A DNA stretch of 64,000 nt from Salinilacustrithrix sp034522155 (GCA_034522155.1 JAXHLP010000006.1:605951-669950), one strand, 5' to 3'. Numbered from the stretch's first letter, positions 33,328 through 43,031 are shown. A program made the numbers and translations. Notes: generated from the sequence alone by a model not told the origin.

Positions 33328-34122
33328 ATGGCTGAGTTCACCGCGAAGGACGTCCAGGCGCTGCGTCAGGAGACCGGCGCCGGGATGATGGACGCCAAGA
33401 AGGCCCTCGAGGCCGCTGGCGGCGACTTCGAGGCCGCCCGGAAGGCGTTGCGCGAGAAGGGCCTGGCCAAGGCCGCGAGCCGCACCGACCGCGACAACGT
33501 CGAGGGCGTCGTGGCCGTCGGCGACAGCGACGCCGGGGTGGCCATCGTCCAGCTCAAGTCCGAGACCGACTTCTCCGCCAAGTCCGACGAGTTCGTGGCC
33601 CTCGCCCAGGAGCTCGCCGATGCGGTCGCTGCCGACGGGCTCGGTGCCACCGAGGGCCTCCAGTCCCGCATCGACGACCTCAAGGTCGCGCTCAAGGAGA
33701 ACATCGAGCTCGGCTCGGTGATCCACGTCGCCAAGGGCGACGGCAACACCGTCGACACCTACGTCCACGTGCAGGACGGGCGCGGCGTCAACGGCGTGAT
33801 CACCGTGCTCGACGGCGGCAGCCAGGAGCTGGCCCACGACGTCTCGATCCACATCGCCTTCACCAAGCCCGCGTACCTCACCCGCGACGACGTGCCCCAG
33901 GCCGCCGTCGACGAGGAGCGCGAGATCCTCACCGACATCACCCGCAAGGAGGGCAAGCCCGAGGAGGCACTCGACAAGATCGTCGAGGGCAAGCTGGGGG
34001 GCTGGTTCCGCGACCAGGTGCTGCTCGAGCAGAAATTCGTGCGTGACGAGAAGCAGACGATCAGCCAGCTGCTCGGCGACGTGAACCTCGTGCGCTTCGA
34101 GCAGGTCGTGATCGGCTCCTGA
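33328..34122 (+). CDS. tsf: Elongation factor Ts
   Basis: A 264-residue EF-Ts with the N-terminal UBA-like signature VQALRQETGAGMMDAKKAL and the second signature GVVAVGDSDAGVAIVQLKSETDF. It exchanges GDP for GTP on EF-Tu. It begins five bases after the rpsB stop. Confidence 0.97.
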   Translation: MAEFTAKDVQALRQETGAGMMDAKKALEAAGGDFEAARKALREKGLAKAASRTDRDNVEGVVAVGDSDAGVAIVQLKSETDFSAKSDEFVALAQELADAVAADGLGATEGLQSRIDDLKVALKENIELGSVIHVAKGDGNTVDTYVHVQDGRGVNGVITVLDGGSQELAHDVSIHIAFTKPAYLTRDDVPQAAVDEEREILTDITRKEGKPEEALDKIVEGKLGGWFRDQVLLEQKFVRDEKQTISQLLGDVNLVRFEQVVIGS

Positions 34123-34140
34123 GAACGACCTGAGCATCCG

Positions 34141-34887
34141 GTGACCGACACCTCGCCCGACGGAGCGATCGCACGACCCCGCTGGTCGCGGGTGTTGCTC
34201 AAGCTCTCCGGCGAGGCGTTCGCCGGGCCGCCCGGCTTCGGCATCGACGGTGACACCGTCGCCCAGATCGCCGAGGAGGTCCTCGACTGCCGGCGCGCCG
34301 GAGTCGACGTGGCCGTCGTCGTCGGCGGGGGCAACCTCTGGCGGGGCATGGCCGGTGCCGGCAAGGGCATGGACCGGGCCCAGGCCGACTACATGGGCAT
34401 GCTCGGCACGGTCATGAACGCGCTCGCGCTCCAGGACATCCTCGAGCGCAAGGACCAGCTCACCCGGGTCCAGACCGCCATCCACATGGCCCAGGTGGCC
34501 GAGCCGTACATCCGCCGCAAGGCGATCCGCCACCTCGAGAAGGGGCGGGTGGTCATCTTCGCCGCCGGCACGGGCAACCCGTTCTTCACCACCGACACCA
34601 CCGCGGCGCTCCGGGCGGTGGAGATCGACGCCGACGTGGTGCTCAAGGGATCGCACTCCGGGATCGACGGGATCTACACCGACGATCCCCGCACCAACGC
34701 GGCCGCGACCCACATCGACGAGCTCAGCTATCTCGACGTGCTCAATCGGGGCTTGGCGGTCATGGACAGCACCGCCATCACGTTGTGCATGGACAACGCG
34801 TTGCCGATCCTGGTGTTCGACCTGATGACTCCCGGTAACGTTCGGTCCATCCTGTCCGGCGAGGCGATCGGTACGCTGGTTTCCTAG
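34141..34887 (+). CDS. pyrH: UMP kinase
   Basis: A 248-residue amino-acid-kinase-fold enzyme. RVLLKLSGEAFAG at the start, GGGNLWRG, and TDTTAALRAVEIDADVVLKG are conserved in bacterial UMP kinases, which phosphorylate UMP in pyrimidine synthesis. GTG start. Confidence 0.97.
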   Translation: MTDTSPDGAIARPRWSRVLLKLSGEAFAGPPGFGIDGDTVAQIAEEVLDCRRAGVDVAVVVGGGNLWRGMAGAGKGMDRAQADYMGMLGTVMNALALQDILERKDQLTRVQTAIHMAQVAEPYIRRKAIRHLEKGRVVIFAAGTGNPFFTTDTTAALRAVEIDADVVLKGSHSGIDGIYTDDPRTNAAATHIDELSYLDVLNRGLAVMDSTAITLCMDNALPILVFDLMTPGNVRSILSGEAIGTLVS

Positions 34888-34961
34888 ATGCATGATCACG
34901 ACGAGCGAGCAGAGCGCCAGCGGCGCTCGTCGGCAGGCCGGCGAGCGAAGCGAGTGGGCGC

Positions 34962-35537
34962 ATGAGCACGGACGACGAGTTGGTGTCGATGATCCTCGAC
35001 GACACTCGCGACAAGATGGCGTCGACGGTGTCGCACACCCGCGCCGAGTTCGCTGCGGTGCGCACCGGTCGGGCCTCCCCCTCGCTGGTCGAGAAGCTGC
35101 CGGTCGAGTACTACGGCGCCGAGGTGCCGATGCAGCAGCTCGCCGGCTTCAGCGTGCCCGAGGCCCGGACGCTGGTCATCACCCCGTTCGACAAGGGGGC
35201 GATGGGCGACATCGAGAAGGCCATCCAGCAGTCCGATCTCGGTCTCAACCCCGCCAACGACGGCACCGTCATCCGGCTGCTGTTTCCCCAGCTCACCGAG
35301 GAGCGACGCCGCGACTACGTCCGGGTCGTCAAGCAGAAGGCCGAGGACGGACGGGTCCAGCTCCGCAACCAGCGGCGGGCAGCACGCCAGGAGCTCGAGG
35401 CGCTCGAGAAGGACGGAGACTTGTCCGAAGACGACCTCCGCCGCGCGGAGGACGAACTCGACACGTTCACCCACTCCAGCGAGGCCGAGATCGACAAGGC
35501 GCTCGACCAGAAGGAGCAGGAGCTCCTCGAGGTCTGA
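34962..35537 (+). CDS. frr: Ribosome recycling factor
   Basis: A 191-residue RRF. The segment RTGRASPSLVEKLPVEYYG, VITPFDK and LTEERRRDYV are family marks. It separates ribosomes after termination with EF-G. It follows pyrH with a 74-base gap containing an AGCGCC/GGCGCT inverted repeat near 34914-34928. Confidence 0.96.
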   Translation: MSTDDELVSMILDDTRDKMASTVSHTRAEFAAVRTGRASPSLVEKLPVEYYGAEVPMQQLAGFSVPEARTLVITPFDKGAMGDIEKAIQQSDLGLNPANDGTVIRLLFPQLTEERRRDYVRVVKQKAEDGRVQLRNQRRAARQELEALEKDGDLSEDDLRRAEDELDTFTHSSEAEIDKALDQKEQELLEV

Positions 35538-35562
35538 AGCGCCGGGAGGGGACGTTGAACCC

Positions 35563-37092
35563 ATGAGCAACGACGAGGAGCGGGACGAAGACAACGAACG
35601 GGAGCGGCCCGATCCCGAAGGTGTACGCATCATCGGCCCCGACGAGGCCGAGGCCGCGCTCGAGCGCGAGGACGTCGCTCGCCGGCGTGGCCCCGACGAC
35701 CCTCGTCCCGGCGACCGTCCCGGGAGCCCACCTGCCGACGCGCCCGAACCGAAGCTGCGGTTCCCGCTGTCCTCCTCGGCCGGCGAGGACGAGGCCCCCG
35801 AGCTGCCCCACTGGTCCGACCCACCCACGGGAGAGTTCGGGGCCGTCGAGGGTTCGCTGTTCGACGAGGACGCGCCGCCCAGCGAACGCGAGTGGTCCGC
35901 GTTCTCCACGGGCTCGCCGCGTTGGCGTGACGAGGGCGACCCCTGGTCCGAGGACGACGACGTGCGTGTCTTCGGCGACGACGAGACCCGCATCGGTGCC
36001 CTCGACGATTCCGATCGCCCCGATCCCGAGGACTTCTTCCGCTTCGACGAGCTCGACGAGCCGCCGCCCGGGCGGTCGGTCTTCGGCGATGCGGTCAGTG
36101 AGCCCGTCGACGAGTTCGACGAGTTCGGCGACGTGGCCCCCGAGCCCCCGCCGGAGTTCGCGCCCGAGTTCGACGACCCCGACGCCCCCCGCAAGATCGT
36201 GGTCGGTGGCGGTCGCATCACCCCGGGCGAGCCCGGAGCCAGACGTCCCCCGTCCGCTGGCGGCGGCGACCGCGATCTACGCCAGGCCGCCGTCGTCGGG
36301 GTCGGCCTGGTCGCGCTCGCAGCGATCCTGTTCTTCCTCGGGCCGGCGTGGGCAGCGATCCTCGTCGTGGCCGTGGTCACGCTCGCCTCAATCGAGTTCT
36401 ACACCAAGGTCCAGGAGCTCGGCTTCGAGCCCGCCGCCTTCCTCGGCATCGCCGGCACGGCGTGCGTGACCATCGGCGCGTACCACCGCGGCGAGGCCGC
36501 CATCCCGGTGGCCATGTTCCTCGTGCTCGTCTTCTCGATGCTGTGGTTCCTGGCGGGGGTGGGCAAGCAGCAGGCCACGCTCAACATCGGGGTCACGCTG
36601 CTCGGCTTCACCTGGATCGGCGTCCTCGGCTCCTTCGCCGCCTCCCTGCTGAGCATCCAGGGAGGCCCCGGCGTCGGCGACGCCGGCAAGGGCATCCTGT
36701 TCGGCGCCATCCTCTCGGCCGTCGCCTACGACATCGGCGGCTACTTCGTGGGACGCAGTGTCGGCAGCTCCCAACTGTCGGAGGCGAGTCCCAACAAGAC
36801 CGTCGAGGGCCTGGTCGGCGGGATGATCGCCGCAGTCACCGTGGCGCTCATCTACGGATTCCTGTCCGAGCCGTTGGGGTCGCTCACCGACGGGCTCGCC
36901 CTCGGTATCGCCGTGGCCGTCGCGGCCCCGCTCGGCGATCTCTGCCAGTCGATGATCAAGCGTGATCTCGGCATCAAGGACATGGGCACGATGCTGCCCG
37001 GCCACGGCGGCCTGATGGATCGCTTCGACGGCCTCCTCTTCGTCCTCCCCGCCGTCTACTACGCCGCCAAGTTGAGCGACTTCTTCATCTGA
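35563..37092 (+). CDS. cdsA: CDP-diglyceride synthase with long acidic N-terminus
   Basis: A 509-residue protein. The C-terminal half (from about 240) is a multi-pass CdsA with the signature SPNKTVEGLVGG, GDLCQSMIKRD and KDMGTMLPGHGGLMDRFD. The first roughly 238 residues are an acidic Asp/Glu/Pro-rich cytoplasmic region with no transmembrane segment, containing VRIIGPDEAEAALE. CdsA makes CDP-diacylglycerol from phosphatidic acid, the step after PlsX-derived acylation. Normal CdsA has about 270-300 residues, so the extension is unusual. ATG start at 35563 is 25 bases after frr and follows GGGAGG. Confidence 0.92.
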   Translation: MSNDEERDEDNERERPDPEGVRIIGPDEAEAALEREDVARRRGPDDPRPGDRPGSPPADAPEPKLRFPLSSSAGEDEAPELPHWSDPPTGEFGAVEGSLFDEDAPPSEREWSAFSTGSPRWRDEGDPWSEDDDVRVFGDDETRIGALDDSDRPDPEDFFRFDELDEPPPGRSVFGDAVSEPVDEFDEFGDVAPEPPPEFAPEFDDPDAPRKIVVGGGRITPGEPGARRPPSAGGGDRDLRQAAVVGVGLVALAAILFFLGPAWAAILVVAVVTLASIEFYTKVQELGFEPAAFLGIAGTACVTIGAYHRGEAAIPVAMFLVLVFSMLWFLAGVGKQQATLNIGVTLLGFTWIGVLGSFAASLLSIQGGPGVGDAGKGILFGAILSAVAYDIGGYFVGRSVGSSQLSEASPNKTVEGLVGGMIAAVTVALIYGFLSEPLGSLTDGLALGIAVAVAAPLGDLCQSMIKRDLGIKDMGTMLPGHGGLMDRFDGLLFVLPAVYYAAKLSDFFI

Positions 37093-37095
37093 GTT

Positions 37096-37124
37096 TCGGT
37101 TCCGAAGCGGAGCTCGGGAACCGA
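37096..37124 (+). terminator. Inverted repeat after cdsA
   Basis: TCGGTTCC (37096-37103) and GGAACCGA (37117-37124) form an eight-bp stem, four bases past the cdsA stop. There is no T-tract. A further 145 bases of GC-rich spacer precede dxr. Confidence 0.4.
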
Positions 37125-37268
37125 GTTCACTCGGCCCCGCTCCGCTCGGACCCACGCGTCCTCGGCGGCCGTTCGCCCTTCGCGACGCCGTCGCCTGCTC
37201 GCTGGCGCTCCCGACGGCCGGGCGAGACCGCCCGCGCACTCCGGCGCGGCGCACGTAGCCTTCCCTGT

Positions 37269-38429
37269 GTGGTGACGACGGTTTCCATCGCCGGATCGAC
37301 CGGATCCATCGGGACCCAGACCCTGGATGTCGTGGCGGCCGAGCCCGACCGGTTCGAGGTCGTGGCCATCGGCGCGCATCGCTCCGTCGACGCGCTCGTC
37401 AGCCAGGCCGAAGCCGTGCGGCCCAAGGTCGTGGCCATCGCCGACGAGTCGCAGGCGGCCGATCTCGAGGAACGCGTGCCCGGGGGCACCGAGGTGGTCG
37501 CAGGTGCCGACGCGCTCGCGACCATCAGCGGGCTCGCCGACGTCTGCGTCAACGGCGTGGTCGGCTTCGCGGGCCTGCCGGTCACGCTCGGCGCGCTCGA
37601 GGCCGGCACGCGGCTGGCGCTGGCCAACAAGGAATCGCTCATCGCGGCCGCTCCGGTCGTCCAGCAAGCCCGATCGACGCCCGGCGCCGAGCTGGTCCCG
37701 GTCGACTCGGAACACTGCGCGGTCCACATGTGCCTGCAGAGCAACCAGAACCCCGAGCGGATCGGGCGCATCGTGCTCACCGCATCGGGCGGGCCGTTCC
37801 GGGGCCGCACCCGAGCCGAGCTGTCCGAGGTCACCGTCGACGACGCCCTCGCCCACCCCACGTGGAGCATGGGTCCCAAGATCACCGTCGACTCGTCGAC
37901 GCTCATGAACAAGGGCCTCGAGGTCATCGAGGCCCACGAGCTGTTCGGCGTGGCCTACGACGCCATCGACGTCGTGGTCCACCCCCAGTCGATCGTCCAC
38001 TCGATGGTCGAGTTCACCGACGGTGCCACCATCGCCCAGATCTCGATGCCCGACATGTGCCTGCCGATCGCCTACGCCCTGGCCTATCCCGACCGCATCG
38101 CCACGCCGTTCGGCGCCATGGACTGGACCACGGCCCGCAGCCTCGAGTTCCAGCCGCCCGACCGCGAGGCGTTCCCGTGCCTCGACCTCGCCTACCGCGC
38201 GGGCCTGGCCGGAGGGTCGGCGCCAGCGAGCCTCAACGCGGCCAACGAGGTGGCCGTGGAGGCGTTCCTCCAGAACCGGATCCGGTGGGTCGATATCCCT
38301 GACGTACTGAACGCCGTCCTCGACCGGCATGATGGAGGGCGCGCCGACACCCTCGACGACGTCCTGGATGCCGACGCGACCTCCCGGCGTCTCGCCGCCG
38401 ACCTCATCGACACCACCTTCACCCGGTAG
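37269..38429 (+). CDS. dxr: 1-deoxy-D-xylulose-5-phosphate reductoisomerase
   Basis: A 386-residue DXR. NADPH motif GSTGSIGTQTLDV at about 10, NKESLIAA, ASGGPFRG and the catalytic metal segment STLMNKGLEVIEAH are all present. It makes 2-C-methylerythritol 4-phosphate in the MEP isoprenoid pathway; ispG of the same pathway is two genes downstream. GTG start at 37269. Confidence 0.97.
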   Translation: MVTTVSIAGSTGSIGTQTLDVVAAEPDRFEVVAIGAHRSVDALVSQAEAVRPKVVAIADESQAADLEERVPGGTEVVAGADALATISGLADVCVNGVVGFAGLPVTLGALEAGTRLALANKESLIAAAPVVQQARSTPGAELVPVDSEHCAVHMCLQSNQNPERIGRIVLTASGGPFRGRTRAELSEVTVDDALAHPTWSMGPKITVDSSTLMNKGLEVIEAHELFGVAYDAIDVVVHPQSIVHSMVEFTDGATIAQISMPDMCLPIAYALAYPDRIATPFGAMDWTTARSLEFQPPDREAFPCLDLAYRAGLAGGSAPASLNAANEVAVEAFLQNRIRWVDIPDVLNAVLDRHDGGRADTLDDVLDADATSRRLAADLIDTTFTR

Positions 38430-38436
38430 GCACCAC

Positions 38437-39771
38437 GTGACCGAGCTCCGCACGCCCCCCACCCCCGACTCGCCGCCCAGCGCAGACGAGGCGCGGGCCG
38501 AGAAGCAGGATGAGGGCAACCCCATCCGCGTCTTCATCCTCGGCGCCCTCGTCGCGCTGCTGGGTGTCGCCGGCGGCTGGCCCATGCTCGTGGTCGTCCT
38601 CGGCGTCGTCGTGATGATCTTCCTCCACGAGCTCGGCCACTACCTGGCCGCCAAGTGGAGCGGCATGAAGGTCACCGAGTTCTTCATCGGCTTCGGGCCC
38701 CGTATCTGGTCGTTCCGGCGGGGCGAGACCGAGTACGGCGTCAAGGCCATCCCCGCCGGCGCGTACGTGAAGATCGTCGGGATGAACAACCTCGACGAGA
38801 ACGACCCGGTCGACGAGGACCGGACCTACCGGTCCAAGAGCTACCCGAAGCGGATGATGGTGGCCGTCGCCGGATCGACGATGCACTTCTTCCAGGCCAT
38901 CGTGTTGCTGTTCGTCCTGTTCGCCTTCGTCGGCATCCCTGGCGGCAGTCTCGACCCCGAGAAGCTCCCGGCCTGGGAGATCGCCGCAGTCTCGGAGGAC
39001 AGTGCCGCCGAGGCGGCCGGCCTCGAGTCCGGCGACGAGATCGACGCGCTGGACGGGGCACCGGTCGAGGAGTGGAGCGAGTTCAGCGAGGAGATCGGCT
39101 CGCGGGCACCGGGCGACGAGGTCAGCCTCACCGTCGAACGCGACGGATCCAGCTTCGACGTGCCGGTCACGCTCGGCGCGCGTGAGGACAACCCGGACCA
39201 GGCGTTCCTCGGGATCGGGCCCGGCGGCATCCCCGCCACCGTGGGTCCCGTCGACGCCGTCGGGTCGGCGGTCACCGGATTCGTCGACCAGTCGCGGCTG
39301 ACGCTCGAGTTTCTCGGCAGCTTCTTCACACCGTCGGGCATCGCCGACTTCGCCGGCAAGGTCGCGGACGGCGAGGACGACTCCGTCATCACCCAGCAGC
39401 CCAGCGGAGACGGATCGTCCTCGTCGGACGAGGTCACCGAGACGCCCGACGAGGGTCGGATCATCTCCATCGTCGGTGCCGTGCAACTCGGGTCCAACCT
39501 CACCGCCGACGGGATGCTCGGCTTCCTCGTCTTCTTCGTGGCCATCAACATCACCATCGGCATCGTGAACCTGCTGCCGGTGCTGCCCCTCGACGGTGGG
39601 CATGTGGTGGTCGGCACCTACGAGCGCATCCGCGAGCTCGGTCGCCCCAGGGGCGAGCGGTACCACGTCGACTACACGAAGCTGATCCCGGTCGTCTACA
39701 CGGTGATCGTGCTGCTCGGGATGTTGTTCGTCTCGACCGTGTTCCTCGACATCGTCGACCCCGTCACCTAG
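38437..39771 (+). CDS. rseP: Site-2 protease (RseP-like, M50)
   Basis: A 444-residue intramembrane zinc protease. Transmembrane segments flank HELGH (H64, E65, H68); a PDZ domain lies at about 180-260 (AVSEDSAAEAAGLESGDEID), and the second motif is LPLDGGH at about 385. A Ser/Asp-rich hydrophilic insert (about 310-345) follows the PDZ. It cuts membrane-bound regulators such as anti-sigma factors. dxr-M50-ispG is a conserved actinobacterial set (Rip1 in mycobacteria). GTG start eight bases after dxr. Confidence 0.92.
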   Translation: MTELRTPPTPDSPPSADEARAEKQDEGNPIRVFILGALVALLGVAGGWPMLVVVLGVVVMIFLHELGHYLAAKWSGMKVTEFFIGFGPRIWSFRRGETEYGVKAIPAGAYVKIVGMNNLDENDPVDEDRTYRSKSYPKRMMVAVAGSTMHFFQAIVLLFVLFAFVGIPGGSLDPEKLPAWEIAAVSEDSAAEAAGLESGDEIDALDGAPVEEWSEFSEEIGSRAPGDEVSLTVERDGSSFDVPVTLGAREDNPDQAFLGIGPGGIPATVGPVDAVGSAVTGFVDQSRLTLEFLGSFFTPSGIADFAGKVADGEDDSVITQQPSGDGSSSSDEVTETPDEGRIISIVGAVQLGSNLTADGMLGFLVFFVAINITIGIVNLLPVLPLDGGHVVVGTYERIRELGRPRGERYHVDYTKLIPVVYTVIVLLGMLFVSTVFLDIVDPVT

Positions 39772-39786
39772 GAGCAGGAGCCCGCC

Positions 39787-41016
39787 ATGGAGATCGGCGA
39801 GACCTCCCATCCCCGCCGTCCGACCCGCCAGATCGTGGTCGGTGACGTGCCCGTGGGCGGTGGCGCTCCCGTGAGCGTCCAGTCGATGACGGTCACCAAG
39901 ACCGCCGACGTCGATGGCACGCTGCAGCAGATCTACGCGCTCGCTTCGGCCGGCTGCGACATCGTGCGCTGCACCTGCAACGAGCCCGAGGCCGCCGAGG
40001 GCCTGGCTCGAATCATCCCCCGCTCGCCGGTGCCGATCGTCGCCGACATCCACCACCAGTACAAGCGGGCGCTCGAGGCGCTCGAAGCCGGCGTGCACTG
40101 CCTACGCCTCAACCCCGGCAACATCCGCAAGCCCGACCAGATCAAGGCGGTGGCCAGCGAGGCCAAGGACCGCGGCGTGCCGATCCGCATCGGCGTCAAC
40201 GGCGGCTCGCTCGACCCCGAGCTGTACGAGAAGTACGGGGGCAGGGTCACGCCCGAGGCCATGGTCGAGTCGGCCAAGATGGAGATCGGGTACTTCGAGG
40301 AGGTCGGCTTCGACGACATCAAGATCTCGGTGAAGGCGTCGTCGGTGCCGTTGATGATCGAGGCGTACCGCCTCCTCGCCGACGAGGTCGACTTCCCGCT
40401 CCACCTCGGGGTCACCGAGGCCGGTCCGCCACCCGCCGGCCTCGTCAAGGCCACCGCCGGGATCGCCACCCTCCTCGCCGAGGGCATCGGCGACACCATC
40501 CGCTACTCACTGACCGCCGACCCGGTGCAGGAGGCACGCGCCGGACGCCAGCTGCTCGAGGCGCTCGGTCTGCGCGACCGCAAGAACGTCGACCTCATCG
40601 CCTGCCCGTCGTGCGGCCGGGCCGAGATCGACGTGTTCAAGGTGGCCGAGGAGGCCCAGGCCGCGTTCGGCGACCGGGAGATTCCGCTGCAGGTCGCGGT
40701 GATGGGCTGCGTGGTCAACGGCCCGGGCGAGGCTCGCGACGCCGACATCGGCATCGCTGCCGGCAACAAGCGCGGCCACCTGTTCGTTCGTGGAACCAAC
40801 GTGGCGGTCGTGCCCGAGGAGGACATGGTCGACAGGCTCGTGGAGTGGGCCACCTTCATCCACGAGCACGGCGTCGAGCAGGCCATGGCCAAGGCCGACC
40901 TCAACGCGGCCAAGGAGGCCGCCGACGCCGACCGGGCCCTGCTGCTCGAGGAGCAGGGCGACGACGCCAACGCCTCCGAGCAGGTCGTCGATCTCATCCG
41001 CAAGCAGCGCGACTGA
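39787..41016 (+). CDS. ispG: (E)-4-hydroxy-3-methylbut-2-enyl-diphosphate synthase
   Basis: A 409-residue IspG (GcpE). TIM-barrel N-terminus with VGGGAPVSVQSMT and RLNPGNI; 4Fe-4S ligands in CPSCGR and GCVVNGPGE near the C-terminus; IGIAAGNKRG. It converts MEcPP to HMBPP in the MEP pathway. The C-terminal 40 residues form a charged helix not needed for the fold. ATG after GGAGCAGGAG. Confidence 0.97.
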   Translation: MEIGETSHPRRPTRQIVVGDVPVGGGAPVSVQSMTVTKTADVDGTLQQIYALASAGCDIVRCTCNEPEAAEGLARIIPRSPVPIVADIHHQYKRALEALEAGVHCLRLNPGNIRKPDQIKAVASEAKDRGVPIRIGVNGGSLDPELYEKYGGRVTPEAMVESAKMEIGYFEEVGFDDIKISVKASSVPLMIEAYRLLADEVDFPLHLGVTEAGPPPAGLVKATAGIATLLAEGIGDTIRYSLTADPVQEARAGRQLLEALGLRDRKNVDLIACPSCGRAEIDVFKVAEEAQAAFGDREIPLQVAVMGCVVNGPGEARDADIGIAAGNKRGHLFVRGTNVAVVPEEDMVDRLVEWATFIHEHGVEQAMAKADLNAAKEAADADRALLLEEQGDDANASEQVVDLIRKQRD

Positions 41017-41028
41017 CCCCGCCGGCAA

Positions 41029-41094
41029 GACGAACGCGCCGGTCGGCGCGTTCGACCATCTTGGGCGCGCGAACGCGCCGAACCTCGCGCCGCC
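41029..41094. repeat. Intergenic repeat, copy B
   Basis: A 66-base element that matches 12084-12147. It contains a 10-bp stem with a GGTC loop (41031-41054) and a second six-bp stem with a CGAA loop (41064-41079). It lies between convergent ispG and recD. The motif CGAACGCGCC occurs twice directly and once inverted within it. Confidence 0.75.
41031..41079. terminator. Double-hairpin bidirectional terminator candidate
   Basis: Two hairpins in tandem, 15 bases after the ispG stop and just past the end of recD. The middle arm (41045-41054) can also pair with 41070-41079, giving an alternative fold. No T-tract. Confidence 0.5.
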
Positions 41095-41096
41095 GG

Positions 41097-43031
41097 TCAG
41101 GTCCAGAGGCGGTGTTGGAGGCCGGAGGCCCGGCTGACGGGGCGGGCGATGGCGGCGCGGACCGCCCCCTCGGTGCCGATGAGGGTGACCGCCCGCTCGG
41201 CCCTGGTGACCGCGGTGTAGAGCAGCTCGCGGGTGAGGATCGGCGACGTCTCGTCGGGGAGGATGACGACCACCTCACCGAACTGGCTGCCCTGGCTCTT
41301 GTGGATCGTCATGGCGTACAGGGTCTCCACCGCGGCGAGTCGGGCCGGGCTGACCAGCACGACCTCGCCGTGCCGCTCGAACGCGCACCGCAGCCCGTCG
41401 TCGCCGGCGACGGCCACGCCGATGTCGCCGTTGTAGAGGTCGAGCTCGCGGTCGTTGGCCGTGACGAGCAGGGGCCGGCCGGCGTACCAGCCGTGGGGTC
41501 GGTAGTCAGGCATGGCCTCGACCAGCCAGTGCTCGATCTGGGCCCGCCAGCGGGCCGCGCCGTGGGCGCCGCGCCGGTGCGCGCAGAGGACCTGCACGTC
41601 GCGGAGCATCGTCAGGGCGGTGTCGGCGTCGCCGGCCCGAGCCGCCTCCACCACCTGGGTGGCCCGCTGGAGCACGGCGTCCCGGACGACGGTGGCGGCG
41701 TGGTGGACGTCGGTGCCAGCGACGTCGGCGGGGACCCAGTGCACGTCGTCGGCGCCGGTCGAGAGCAGGTCGACAGCGGCTTGGGAGTCGCCGCGCTCGA
41801 CACGACCGGCCAGTTCGGCGAGCGCGCCGCGGAAGCGGTGCACGTGGCGCAGGACGACCACGCCGTCGCCGATCGCCGCCGGTTCAGGCTCGTCGGTCGG
41901 CTCCACCGGTTGACCCGTGACCGAGGTCAGCTCCTCGGCTGCGGCGGATCGCAGTCGGAGCCCGTCGCGGGCCGGACCGACCACGTCGGCGAGCACCGCC
42001 CCGGCCTCGATCGAGGTCAGCTGCTGGGGGTCGCCCACGAGGATCACCCGCGCCGTGAGGCGTACCGCTTCGAGCAGGCGGGACATGACGTTGAGCGAGA
42101 CCATCGAGGTCTCGTCGACGATCACGACGTTGTGGGGGAGCGGGTCGTGGCGGTCGTGGCGGAAGCGGCTGTGGTTGTCGGGCCGCCATCCGAGGAGGCG
42201 GTGCAGCGTGGATGCCTGCAGGCCGAGGACCTCGTCGCGGATCGCGGGCTCCACCGGCAGGGTCCGGATCTCGCTGTGGATGGCCTCCTGGAGCCGGGCG
42301 GCGGCCTTGCCCGTGGGCGCGGCCAGCGCCACCCGCAGCGGTGCCCCGCCCGCGTCCCGCCGGCTGGACAGGGCAGCCTGCTGGCCGTGGAGCACGGCCA
42401 GGATCCGCGCCACCGTGGTGGTCTTGCCGGTGCCGGGTCCGCCCGCCACCACGCTGCACGAGCGAAGTACGGCGTTGGCGGCCGCCAGCCGTTGGAGGTC
42501 GGGAGCCGGATCGTCGAAGAGCCGGTCGAGGTCGTGGCGCAGCCGCTCGCGGTCCACCGGCCCCGGATCCTGTTCCACCCGCATCCGCAGGTCGTCGGCG
42601 ACGCGACGCTCGTGGTGCCAGTACCGGTCGAGCATCAGCGACGACCCGGACTGACGCAGCGGCGCGACCGCCTCGAGGTCGTCGTCCGGCGCGACCAACG
42701 TCGACGCCGTCATGGCGGTGACCCACTCGTCGGGGTCGGGCCAGGGGAGCTCGCCCACGTCGATCTCGGGGTCCTCGTCGGGGACCGCGGTCTCGGCGAT
42801 GGTGGCCAGGTCGACCACGACGCTGCCGTGACGCACGGCCCGGACCGAGAACGCTGCGCCGAGCGCCACCAGTTGTTCGTCGTCGCCAGCGAGGCGAGCG
42901 AGCGTGGTCGCCACGTGCACGTCGGCGCTGTCGAGGACGGTGGCGTCGCAGAACGGGCCGAGTCGGCCGTGGTCGCGGTGGGTTCGCCGCGCGCCATGCG
43001 CGTCGACGCCGGGGCCGGAGCGGGCAGTCAT
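41097..43031 (-). CDS. recD: RecBCD subunit RecD
   Basis: A 644-residue SF1 helicase. Walker A GGPGTGKTTT at about 200, VIVDETSMVSL (motif II), DPQQLTSIEAG (motif III), and TIHKSQGSQF with the TAVTRAERAV motif near the end. RecD is the 5'-3' motor of RecBCD. ATG overlaps the recB stop by ATGA, so the three rec genes are one translationally linked operon (recC, recB, recD). Confidence 0.95.
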   Translation of the reverse strand: MTARSGPGVDAHGARRTHRDHGRLGPFCDATVLDSADVHVATTLARLAGDDEQLVALGAAFSVRAVRHGSVVVDLATIAETAVPDEDPEIDVGELPWPDPDEWVTAMTASTLVAPDDDLEAVAPLRQSGSSLMLDRYWHHERRVADDLRMRVEQDPGPVDRERLRHDLDRLFDDPAPDLQRLAAANAVLRSCSVVAGGPGTGKTTTVARILAVLHGQQAALSSRRDAGGAPLRVALAAPTGKAAARLQEAIHSEIRTLPVEPAIRDEVLGLQASTLHRLLGWRPDNHSRFRHDRHDPLPHNVVIVDETSMVSLNVMSRLLEAVRLTARVILVGDPQQLTSIEAGAVLADVVGPARDGLRLRSAAAEELTSVTGQPVEPTDEPEPAAIGDGVVVLRHVHRFRGALAELAGRVERGDSQAAVDLLSTGADDVHWVPADVAGTDVHHAATVVRDAVLQRATQVVEAARAGDADTALTMLRDVQVLCAHRRGAHGAARWRAQIEHWLVEAMPDYRPHGWYAGRPLLVTANDRELDLYNGDIGVAVAGDDGLRCAFERHGEVVLVSPARLAAVETLYAMTIHKSQGSQFGEVVVILPDETSPILTRELLYTAVTRAERAVTLIGTEGAVRAAIARPVSRASGLQHRLWT

